Assembly (NCBI GenBank): GCA_029013165.1
Contig: JAQXMV010000139.1
Span: 1-8,021, forward strand
Direction of reading: 5' to 3'
Origin: Oscillospiraceae bacterium
GTDB taxonomy: Bacteria > Bacillota > Clostridia > Oscillospirales > Acutalibacteraceae
DNA: 8,021 nt
Positions 1 through 5,408 of this stretch are shown one piece after another (within the stretch, counting starts at the first letter, position 1; each line of letters starts with the position of its first letter). The notes under the pieces are model-generated. The model did not search any database. It saw only the letters and a list, made by a program, of their open reading frames with translations, and was not told the DNA's origin. The position numbers were made by a program, and so were the translations under genes.

Positions 1-55
1 ATGTGTCACCCTAACGCCTGTCGCTCGAAGAAAACGGCATCGGCCATCATTTCTC

Positions 56-102
56 GGCGGCATCAGTTTGTCGAAAAAAATTTTCGACAAACTGATGCCG
101 CC
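56..102. repeat. Perfect 22-bp inverted repeat downstream of spoIVA
   Basis: Positions 56-77 are an exact reverse complement of 81-102, leaving a 3-base loop of A (78-80). The outer ends read GGCGGC and GCCGCC, and the centre is A/T-rich (AAAA/TTTT). Such a long perfect stem exceeds an ordinary rho-independent terminator and lacks a clean T-tract after it on the minus strand; the T run falls in the loop. It lies just past the spoIVA stop codon and shares its right arm with the next hairpin (96-124). It may act in transcription termination or RNA 3'-end protection, or be a copy of a small palindromic repeat. The structure is certain; the role is inferred. Confidence 0.85.
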
Positions 103-124
103 TAAGTGCTTGACTTAGGCGGCA
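96..124. terminator. Stem-loop at spoIVA 3' end, candidate terminator
   Basis: Positions 96-107 pair perfectly with 113-124 (12 bp, loop GCTTG). The stem starts 7 bases past the spoIVA stop codon on the minus strand. On the plus strand it is followed by AATTATTTTT, so it looks more like a terminator for plus-strand transcription entering from the left. On the minus strand no T-tract follows directly. Its left arm overlaps the right arm of the 56-102 palindrome, so the two stems cannot form fully together. Termination of spoIVA here is plausible but not clear-cut. Confidence 0.6.
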
Positions 125-131
125 ATTATTT

Positions 132-1610
132 TTAGAGTATAATACAGATCAGTCCGCTGCAGCCCTCGTTGATCACCCTCTCGAGAGTCTCCTGCAGCTT
201 CATTCTTGCCTCAACGGGCATTTTATAGAGCTTATTGTGCAGGCCCTCATTGACCAGACTGTCAAGGGTTTTGCCGAAGATATTTGACTGCCAGATTTTC
301 GACGGATCCTCTTCAAATTCTTTCAGCAGATACATAATCAGCTCTTCCGACTGACTTTCCGTGCCCACGATGGGCGCCACCTCGGTATTGATATTCGCCC
401 GGAGCATGTGTATCGACGGCGCCGAGGCCTTGAGCCTTACGCCATAGCGTCCGCCCTGCTTCATGATCTCCGGCTCATTGAGCTGAAGCTCCTCCATGGT
501 GGGCATCACGATGCCGTAGCCCGTTGCCTCCACCTCGTCGAGGGCCACACGGAAGCGCTCGAAATCCTTTTTCTCCTTTGCCAGTGACACCAGCTGATCC
601 ATCAGTTCCTGATCATTGCCGATATGAAGCCCCGTCTGCTCCGAAAGCACCTGATAGAAAATACCGGGTTTTAAGGTGAGTTTGATTTTGACGGAACCGC
701 TGGAAAGATCTGCATCGTCAATTTTACATGATTCAATGTTTTCTTGGGAAGCTATTACTGACAGAAATGTGTTGGCGTCTTTGACCTTTTTCAGGTCCGC
801 TGCTGCTGAAGCCACAGCAGAATAGATGGATTTTCTCAGAGGATGATCCCGTTTGAGTTTGGATATCCAGTGAGGAAAATCAAGGCTGAGCTCTTTGATG
901 GGAAATTCATAGAGCAGTCCCGTCAGAATCTCCCGGATCTCTTCTTCACTCATTTCCAGACAGTTGACCGGTATTACCGATACCTTGTATTTTTCCGAAA
1001 GCTCCTTGGCGAGCTCCCGGCAGGCCTTGCTGTCGGGGTGCTTGCTGTTGAGAAGCACGACAAAGGGCTTTTCGATCTGCTGCAGCTCGGTGATGACTCT
1101 TGCCTCGGCCTCCAGATAATCCTCCCGGGCGATATCGCTGATACTGCCGTCGGTGGTCACCACCAGTCCGATAGTCGAATGTTCATTGATCACCTTTTTC
1201 GTGCCGATTTCCGCGGCCATATTAAAGGGAACTTCCTTGTCAAACCACGGGGTCTTTACCATTCGTGCCTTGTCATTTTCGATATAGCCGAGTGAGCCGG
1301 GCACGATGTATCCGACGCAGTCAATCATCCTCACGCGGAAACGAACCGCACCATCCATGGTCAGCTCAACAGCGTCCTCCGGAATAAATTTCGGCTCCGT
1401 GGTCATGATCGTCCTTCCGGAAGATGACTGGGGTAACTCATCCTTTGCTCTTTGCTTTTTGCTCTCATCGCTGATGTTCGGCAGAACCAGTATATCCATA
1501 AACCGCTTGATAAAGGTAGATTTTCCTGTTCTCACCGGTCCGACAACACCGATATAGATTTCTCCGCCGGTTCTCGCACCGATGGAATGATAAATATTTG
1601 AGTTAGTCAT
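132..1610 (-). CDS. spoIVA: Stage IV sporulation protein A (spore coat basement-layer ATPase)
   Basis: SpoIVA is a cytoskeletal ATPase made in the mother cell. It is anchored by SpoVM, polymerises on the outer forespore membrane and forms the platform for coat assembly. The 492-residue length equals that of the Bacillus subtilis protein, and similarity recalled from memory runs end to end. Visible motifs are the Walker A at residues 24-31 (GPVRTGKS), the TIMTTEP segment with the sensor threonines T70 and T71, and the Walker B DCVGY at 97-101. The N-terminal TRAFAC-type ATPase domain covers about 1-240, followed by the middle domain and a C-terminal domain containing the conserved APSIHM stretch. 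The chosen ATG has a GAGGA-type ribosome site 8-9 bases upstream. It is monocistronic here, with its own sigma-E-like promoter (1647-1675). The last residues read NEGCSGLICIIL, where B. subtilis has NEGSGGLIAIIL. Identification is essentially certain. Confidence 0.98.
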   Translation of the reverse strand: MTNSNIYHSIGARTGGEIYIGVVGPVRTGKSTFIKRFMDILVLPNISDESKKQRAKDELPQSSSGRTIMTTEPKFIPEDAVELTMDGAVRFRVRMIDCVGYIVPGSLGYIENDKARMVKTPWFDKEVPFNMAAEIGTKKVINEHSTIGLVVTTDGSISDIAREDYLEAEARVITELQQIEKPFVVLLNSKHPDSKACRELAKELSEKYKVSVIPVNCLEMSEEEIREILTGLLYEFPIKELSLDFPHWISKLKRDHPLRKSIYSAVASAAADLKKVKDANTFLSVIASQENIESCKIDDADLSSGSVKIKLTLKPGIFYQVLSEQTGLHIGNDQELMDQLVSLAKEKKDFERFRVALDEVEATGYGIVMPTMEELQLNEPEIMKQGGRYGVRLKASAPSIHMLRANINTEVAPIVGTESQSEELIMYLLKEFEEDPSKIWQSNIFGKTLDSLVNEGLHNKLYKMPVEARMKLQETLERVINEGCSGLICIIL

Positions 1611-1646
1611 GTCATCCGTCCTCTTTTCTTAAGATACTACACTCCA

Positions 1647-1675
1647 TCTCTATGCCGAAAAGGGCGGTGATATTC
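1647..1675 (-). promoter_or_regulatory. Sigma-E-type promoter of spoIVA
   Basis: Read on the minus strand, GAATATC (1669-1675) is followed after exactly 14 bases by CATAGAGA (1647-1654). The sigma-E consensus is KMATATT, 14-15 bases, then CATACAMT. Six of seven -35 positions match, and the CATA core of the -10 is intact. The predicted transcript would start about 30 bases before the spoIVA ATG. spoIVA is a known sigma-E gene, so the context supports the call. Confidence 0.75.
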
Positions 1676-1708
1676 ATGGCTCAGTCAAGGAAAAGAAAAA
1701 ACCTTTCA

Positions 1709-1732
1709 TCAAAAGCAAAAAACTCTGCTTTG
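1709..1732 (-). terminator. Possible second, weaker terminator hairpin
   Basis: TCAAAGCA and TGCTTTTGA pair on the minus strand with one bulged base. A T-rich stretch follows (GGTTTTTTCTTTT) farther downstream. Lying just behind the strong terminator at 1746-1780, it could act as a backup that keeps read-through out of spoIVA. The fold is imperfect and the T-tract is not adjacent. Confidence 0.3.
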
Positions 1733-1745
1733 ACAATGCGGTGGC

Positions 1746-1780
1746 AAAAAGAAAAATCCCTTTGCCAAAAGCAAAGGGAT
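1746..1780 (-). terminator. Rho-independent terminator of the zinc-ribbon gene
   Basis: On the minus strand a perfect 9-bp stem (ATCCCTTTG pairing across 1772-1780 and 1756-1764, 7-base loop) is followed directly by TTTTTCTTTTT (1746-1755). It lies 30 bases past the stop of the gene at 1810-2340. This is a textbook intrinsic terminator. Confidence 0.92.
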
Positions 1781-1809
1781 CAAACAATTTTCTTTTACAA
1801 TTCAAAAAC

Positions 1810-2340
1810 TTAGCCCATCATGAATTTTTTGGCCAGAATCACGCAAATCACAGCCATGAAGATGCAAAGACCAACCATCAGTGAGTTCAGGATAGAAGTT
1901 GCCTTCTCTTCATAACCGTTCTTCTTGGCATTCTTATACCAAATCCACGGAATAAACTGAAGAATGAAAGTGGCGGCAAAGAGGGCTGCAAAGAACTTGG
2001 CTGCCTTGGAGCAAACGCTCTTGTCTTTTTTGCCGGCGGGAGCTACAGGAGCAGCGGCGACAGGAGCAGGTGCTGTGCCTGTCTGCTGAACATAAGCCTG
2101 CTGTGCATAAACGGGAACCTGCTGTGCATAAACAGGAGCCTGCTGCGCATAGATGGGCTGTGTTTCAACAACAGGAGCATCGGCAGGAGCTGATGCAGGG
2201 ATAACGGGAACCTCAACGGGCTTAGCCTGTGAGAATACCTCCTCAGCGTCGTTGCTCTCTTCTTTGGCTACCTTGTTGCCGCAGATGAAGCAAAACTCTG
2301 AGTTATCCTCAATTGTGTTGCCACAAAACTTACAAACCAT
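1810..2340 (-). CDS. Zinc-ribbon membrane protein with YAQQ repeats, function unknown
   Basis: The 176-residue protein opens with a zinc ribbon with cysteines at 3, 6, 17 and 20 (CxxC-x10-CxxC). This is the short N-terminal type common in Firmicutes membrane proteins. A low-complexity Pro/Ala/Val/Gln linker (about 40-103) follows and includes a tandem hexad of the form PxYAQQ at about 62-86. A basic patch (GKKDK) leads into two hydrophobic segments at about 116-134 and 150-170, the second ending in the short tail KKFMMG. A cytosolic N-terminal zinc ribbon tethered to the membrane by a C-terminal hairpin is the likely topology. The gene stands alone with a strong sigma-A promoter, an excellent ribosome site (AAAGGAGGAA at 2348-2357) and a strong terminator, so it is probably well expressed during growth. 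No specific function can be assigned. Confidence 0.88.
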   Translation of the reverse strand: MVCKFCGNTIEDNSEFCFICGNKVAKEESNDAEEVFSQAKPVEVPVIPASAPADAPVVETQPIYAQQAPVYAQQVPVYAQQAYVQQTGTAPAPVAAAPVAPAGKKDKSVCSKAAKFFAALFAATFILQFIPWIWYKNAKKNGYEEKATSILNSLMVGLCIFMAVICVILAKKFMMG

Positions 2341-2370
2341 GATAAAATTCCTCCTTTATTTTATAGGTAG

Positions 2371-2399
2371 ATTATATCATTATTAATTTTCACTTGCAA
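2371..2399 (-). promoter_or_regulatory. Sigma-A promoter of the zinc-ribbon gene
   Basis: On the minus strand TTGCAA (2394-2399) and a perfect TATAAT (2371-2376) are separated by exactly 17 bases. The start codon lies 30 bases downstream of the -10, with a strong Shine-Dalgarno between. Spacing and sequence are near-consensus. Confidence 0.9.
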
Positions 2400-2497
2400 G
2401 AGGAAAAGCAAATAAATCCAATAATATTTTAGTAAAACTGCATTTTTTTGCAGAAATGTGTTGCCAAACTACATGATGAAAGCGTGATTAAGAAAAT

Positions 2498-2848
2498 ATG
2501 AGGGCCATACTGAATGTCATTCTGCCGCTGGTGACCGGCGCCGTCAATGCCCTTTTCGGCGCCGGCGGCGGTATTGTTGCCGTTCCGGCACTGAAAAGGC
2601 GCGGCCTGAGCCAAAAGCAGGCTCAGGCAAGCGCCCTTGCCGTCATGCTGCCGGTGAGCATTGTCAGCGCTATAGTATATTATATGCGCGGAAATTACGA
2701 TATTACCGAAGCGATCCGATTTATCCCCTTCGGTGTCATCGGCTGTCTGATCGGCAACCGGCTGATGAAAAAGGTTTCAAACCGACTGCTGAGAATCATA
2801 TTTGCCCTTTTTATGATCTACAGCGGAATCCGCATGATATTGAGGTAA
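2498..2848 (+). CDS. TauE/SafE (TSUP) family transporter, N-terminal-type half
   Basis: This 116-residue, very hydrophobic protein has about four membrane segments (roughly 4-30, 44-62, 74-92 and 97-115) and the family signature FGAGGG at 20-25. Full-length TauE/SafE proteins (sulfite, sulfoacetate or other organic anion exporters, PF01925) are about 250 residues with two homologous halves; this is one half. An in-frame stop lies just upstream (2489-2491), so the ATG at 2498 is the first possible start. It lacks a clear Shine-Dalgarno (only AAGAAAA precedes it), and no convincing promoter was found in 2400-2497. It is followed after 3 bases by a second half-length protein. The pair probably assembles as a heterodimer in the cytoplasmic membrane. 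The substrate cannot be read from sequence. Confidence 0.88.
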   Translation: MRAILNVILPLVTGAVNALFGAGGGIVAVPALKRRGLSQKQAQASALAVMLPVSIVSAIVYYMRGNYDITEAIRFIPFGVIGCLIGNRLMKKVSNRLLRIIFALFMIYSGIRMILR

Positions 2849-2851
2849 GGT

Positions 2852-3232
2852 ATGAATATTTCGGTCATCATTTCATCATTGCTTTCCGGTCTGCTGGGAT
2901 CCATGGGCCTTGGCGGCGGCACGGTACTGATCATCTATCTGGTGAATTTTCTCGGAACGGAACAGCTCAGGGCCCAGGGCATCAACCTGATTATGTTCAT
3001 TCCCTGCGCACTGATCAGTGTGATCAATTACTGCAGGTCGGGTCTGATCAAGCTGCGTCCCCTGACGGGCTTTATCCTGCTGAGTCTCGCAGGCGCCGTC
3101 GCCGGTTACGCCATCGTCAAGCAGATACCCTCGGCACTTTTGGGCAAGCTATTCGGCGGCTTGTTGGTGATTTTCGGCTTGAGAGAGCTTTTCAGCAAGA
3201 GTGAGAAAAAAACAGACGGCAAAATATCTTGA
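2852..3232 (+). CDS. TauE/SafE (TSUP) family transporter, second half-protein
   Basis: The protein has 126 residues with about four hydrophobic segments (roughly 3-34, 41-61, 70-90 and 94-114) and the half-repeat signature GLGGG at 19-23. It ends in a short basic tail. It starts 3 bases after the stop of the preceding half-protein, with a GAGGTAAGG ribosome site overlapping that stop, so the two are co-translated. The partner order and spacing argue for one two-subunit transporter equivalent to a single full-length TSUP protein. These are not frameshift fragments, because each has its own start and ribosome-site region and complete GxGGG repeat. The substrate is unknown; sulfite, sulfur compounds or organic anions are known for the family. 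Confidence 0.88.
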   Translation: MNISVIISSLLSGLLGSMGLGGGTVLIIYLVNFLGTEQLRAQGINLIMFIPCALISVINYCRSGLIKLRPLTGFILLSLAGAVAGYAIVKQIPSALLGKLFGGLLVIFGLRELFSKSEKKTDGKIS

Positions 3233-3241
3233 TCTTTTTAT

Positions 3242-3269
3242 ATAAGCATCAACTTTTTGTGATGCTTAT
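3242..3269 (+). terminator. Stem-loop after the TauE/SafE pair
   Basis: A perfect 10-bp stem (3242-3251 with 3260-3269) has an 8-base loop of ACTTTTTG and lies 9 bases past the stop codon. The bases that follow are ATATAC-rich rather than a T run, so termination on the plus strand may be modest. Its right arm overlaps the left arm of an AT-rich palindrome at 3265-3284. Confidence 0.55.
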
Positions 3270-3284
3270 TATATACATAATAAG
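3265..3284. repeat. AT-rich 8-bp inverted repeat upstream of the recombinase
   Basis: CTTATTAT (3265-3272) and ATAATAAG (3277-3284) are perfect reverse complements around ATAC. The repeat sits 80 bases before the recombinase start and overlaps the right arm of the preceding stem-loop. Such a symmetric AT-rich site may be an operator, a recombinase-binding site or simply a second RNA fold. Only the symmetry is observed. Confidence 0.5.
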
Positions 3285-3302
3285 GAAACATGAAGAGATG
3301 AA

Positions 3303-3368
3303 ATGAAAACTAACCCTGCCATTTTTCATGAATATCCGGGCAAATCAAGGAGGCATAACCGATTATGA
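3303..3368 (+). CDS. Possible 21-residue leader ORF overlapping the recombinase start
   Basis: An ATG at 3303 opens a 21-codon frame rich in basic residues (MKTNPAIFHEYPGKSRRHNR, then L). It ends at a TGA that overlaps the recombinase ATG as ATGA. The recombinase Shine-Dalgarno (AAGGAGG, 3347-3353) lies inside this frame. The ribosome site in front of 3303 is poor (GAAGAG). Translation could couple to or interfere with recombinase expression, but a 21-codon frame arises easily by chance. Confidence 0.2.
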   Translation: MKTNPAIFHEYPGKSRRHNRL

Positions 3369-4804
3369 AAAGAATCGCCGCATGTTATATCCGGGTTTCC
3401 ACAGAGGAGCAGATCGAATACTCACCCCAAAGTCAACTGAAAGAAATCCGCAAATATGCTAAAGAACACGATTATTATATACCTGACGAATATGTCTTTG
3501 CCGATGAGGGAATCAGCGGCAGGAGCACAGCCAAGCGTCCGGCCTTCAACCGCATGATCGCGGCGGCAAAAAGAAAGCCGAAACCCTTTGAAGCGGTTTT
3601 ACTGTGGAAATTCAGCCGCTTCGCCAGAAACAGAACCGACGCCATCGTCTATAAAAATCTTCTGCGCAATCAGTGCGGCATTGATGTCATTTCGATTTCG
3701 GAAAGTCTCGGAGACGACAAGGGTACAGCCGTCATACTCGAGTCCATGTTTGAAGCTATGGACGAATATTATTCCATCAATCTGTCGGCAGAAGTCAAGC
3801 GAACCATGCAAATGAAAGCAGAGAACGGAGAAGCGCTGATTCCTGCACCTTTCGGATATCAAAACGAAAACAAGCAGTTTGTCATTGACCCGGAGCGCGC
3901 CCCCATCGTCCGTATGATTTTTGACAGCTATGAGAAGGGCTGCGGCACCAGGAAGATCGCCGTCATGCTCGGCAATATGGGTGTGCGCACGAAGCGAGGC
4001 AATCTGCCCGACAACCGTTTTGTGGAATACATACTGCGCAACCCTGTTTACATCGGAAAGATCCGCTGGAGTGACGGCAGAGAAAACAACCGACGCCGTT
4101 TCAAAGGAGACTTAACCGATTTTCACCTTTATGACGGACAGCACGAAGCCATCATATCCCCGGAACAGTTTGACCGGGTACAAAAAGCGCTGGAAGAAGC
4201 GGCGAAGCGATACGGCAAATATCAGAGGAAAGAAGCGCAAAAGGATTTCATGCTGAAAGGCCTTGTCCGCTGCAGTTCCTGCGACGGAACGCTGACGAAA
4301 TCCTCCGCCGCCACGCCCTCGCTGCAGTGTCACAATTATTCCCGAGGGAGCTGTCACACATCTCATCATATTGCCATCGGTAAACTGGACAATCTGATAT
4401 CACAAGCGCTCAAAACCGCCGTCAGCACCCTAAACTTTGACATTGAGATTCAAAACAGCAACAGCCGTCAGGATTATTTTATCCTGAGCAAAATGCTTGA
4501 CAATGAAAAGCGAAAGCTCGGAAAAATCAAGATCGCCTATGAAGAAGGCATCGACAGCCTGGAAGAATACAAACATAACAAAGCAAGGATCACAGCGAAC
4601 ATAAGCCGCATTGAAAAAGACATGTCTGAAGCAAATAAGGCACCGAATAAAGAGATTTTCGCCAATAAAATCGGCGAAGTCATTGATATTATCGAAAGCC
4701 CAGCGGTCAGTCCATCGGAAAAGAATGCCGCACTCCGAACGATCATCAGCAAAATAGAGCTATGCCGACCGGGAAACAACATTCGGATTTTCTTTTATAC
4801 ATAA
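3365..4804 (+). CDS. Large serine recombinase, SpoIVCA-like
   Basis: This is a 479-residue site-specific DNA recombinase of the large serine family. It cuts and rejoins att sites through a phosphoserine linkage to integrate, excise or invert DNA. The resolvase-type catalytic domain (about 4-150) carries the nucleophile S12 in YIRVSTEEQ, R10, the GISGRS motif at 49-54 and the KFSRFARN arginines R85 and R88. A recombinase DNA-binding domain follows (about 158-265), then a zinc ribbon with C303, C306, C322 and C330. A charged helical, coiled-coil-like stretch (about 365-430) follows, and then the C-terminal tail. All catalytic landmarks are intact, so the enzyme should be active. The start has AAGGAGG 11 bases upstream. 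It ends 12 bases before the truncated cotJC reading frame, in the same frame and strand. No phage structural genes lie next to it. Whether it serves a developmental excision, like SpoIVCA at skin, is an inference from position. Confidence 0.96.
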   Translation: MKRIAACYIRVSTEEQIEYSPQSQLKEIRKYAKEHDYYIPDEYVFADEGISGRSTAKRPAFNRMIAAAKRKPKPFEAVLLWKFSRFARNRTDAIVYKNLLRNQCGIDVISISESLGDDKGTAVILESMFEAMDEYYSINLSAEVKRTMQMKAENGEALIPAPFGYQNENKQFVIDPERAPIVRMIFDSYEKGCGTRKIAVMLGNMGVRTKRGNLPDNRFVEYILRNPVYIGKIRWSDGRENNRRRFKGDLTDFHLYDGQHEAIISPEQFDRVQKALEEAAKRYGKYQRKEAQKDFMLKGLVRCSSCDGTLTKSSAATPSLQCHNYSRGSCHTSHHIAIGKLDNLISQALKTAVSTLNFDIEIQNSNSRQDYFILSKMLDNEKRKLGKIKIAYEEGIDSLEEYKHNKARITANISRIEKDMSEANKAPNKEIFANKIGEVIDIIESPAVSPSEKNAALRTIISKIELCRPGNNIRIFFYT

Positions 4805-4816
4805 ATTGATAAGGAA

Positions 4817-5338
4817 TTGCAGTCAGCAGGACCTGACGGTGAATTAGGAGCGTCACTGAGGTATCTTTCGCAGCGTTTTGCCATGCCCTGCCCCGAACTG
4901 CAAGGTATGTTGACGGATATAGGTGTGGAGGAACTCGGGCATCTCGAAATGATCGGCACCCTCGTCTATCAGCTGACCCGCAACCTCTCGATCGAGGACA
5001 TCAAAAAAGGCGGTTTCGACGCCTATTTCGTCGATCATACCACAGGTATTTATCCGCAGAGTGCCGGCGGAACCCCCTGGAGCGCCATGACTATACAGTC
5101 AAAGGGCGATGTAATCACCGATCTGCATGAGGATATGGCGGCCGAACAAAAAGCGCGCACCACCTATGATAACATACTGCGCCTTGTCGATGACCCCGAT
5201 GTGCGTGATGTTATCAAGTTCCTGCGTGCACGGGAAGTCGTTCATTATCAGCGCTTCGGCGAGGGTCTGAGAATTGCGACGGATAAACTCGACAGCAATA
5301 ACTTCTACCTCTTCAACCCCGCTTTTGATAAAAAGTAA
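4817..5338 (+). pseudogene. cotJC: cotJC 3' part: spore-coat Mn-catalase-family protein lacking its N-terminus
   Basis: The frame encodes about 170 residues matching CotJC from the GPDGELGASLRYL motif to the end. CotJC is a spore coat protein of the manganese catalase family, usually about 190 residues. The first 30 or so residues (the usual MWxYEKKL...YP region) are absent, and the frame runs back only to the recombinase stop at 4802-4804. The first possible start is a TTG at 4817 with AAGGA just one base away, too close for normal initiation. The expected di-manganese ligands are all present: numbering from the TTG, E9, E39, H42, E110 and H143. The coding region shows no internal stop or frameshift. 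It is thus either the 3' exon-like part of a split gene restored by DNA rearrangement, or a recent truncation. The usual partners cotJA and cotJB are not in the window. Confidence 0.9.
4820..4845 (+). other. Probable recombination junction (attR-like) inside cotJC
   Basis: Homology to CotJC begins within CAGTCAGCAGGACCTGACGG: residues Q-S-A-G-P-D-G, where intact CotJC proteins read Q-Y-G-G-P-D-G. Sequence to the left (stop codon of the recombinase and AT-rich spacer) is unrelated to cotJC. The crossover of a serine recombinase would therefore lie near the GGACC bases. The exact dinucleotide cannot be set without the other junction or an intact allele. Confidence 0.5.
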
Positions 5339-5353
5339 CAGTAAAATGAATGA

Positions 5354-5397
5354 CGACCCTGACGGACTTATATCCCGGCAGGGTCGCTTCTTTGTCA
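5354..5397. terminator. Bidirectional stem-loop between cotJC' and the PHP gene
   Basis: CGACCCTG (5354-5361) pairs with CAGGGTCG (5379-5386). The loop is 17 bases and may pair further in part. CTTCTTTGTC follows on the plus strand. The two flanking genes are convergent, so this stem probably ends both transcripts, the plus-strand one more convincingly. Confidence 0.6.
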
Positions 5398-5408
5398 CTT
5401 ATGATGAT

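Noticed and set aside
6..50. Minus-strand 14-codon ORF at the left edge
   Set aside because: It is too short, with no ribosome site and no recognisable similarity, and is more likely part of the palindrome-bearing intergenic sequence.
843..1557. Long open frames on the plus strand opposite spoIVA
   Set aside because: They are antisense shadows of the well-conserved spoIVA coding sequence and lack ribosome sites and recognisable domains.
2439..2454. Small hairpin CTGCA/TGCAG upstream of the TauE/SafE pair as a riboswitch or terminator
   Set aside because: The 5-bp stem around a T loop is too short, and no expression platform or conserved motif is visible.
3330..3359. Sigma-E promoter for the recombinase (GAATATC at 3330-3336 and CATAACC at 3354)
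   Set aside because: The spacer is 17 rather than 14-15 bases, the -10 is poor, and transcription would start inside the coding region.
4817..4819. TTG as a genuine start codon for a complete 173-residue CotJC
   Set aside because: The only Shine-Dalgarno-like bases (AAGGA) are one base away, and the protein would lack the conserved first 30 or so residues of the family, so the TTG is treated as the frame edge rather than a start.
4832..4839. CCTGACGG repeated at 3061, 4832 and 5358 as possible att cores
   Set aside because: An 8-base match in a sequence of this composition is expected by chance. The other copies lie in a transporter gene and in a terminator stem with no further similarity around them.
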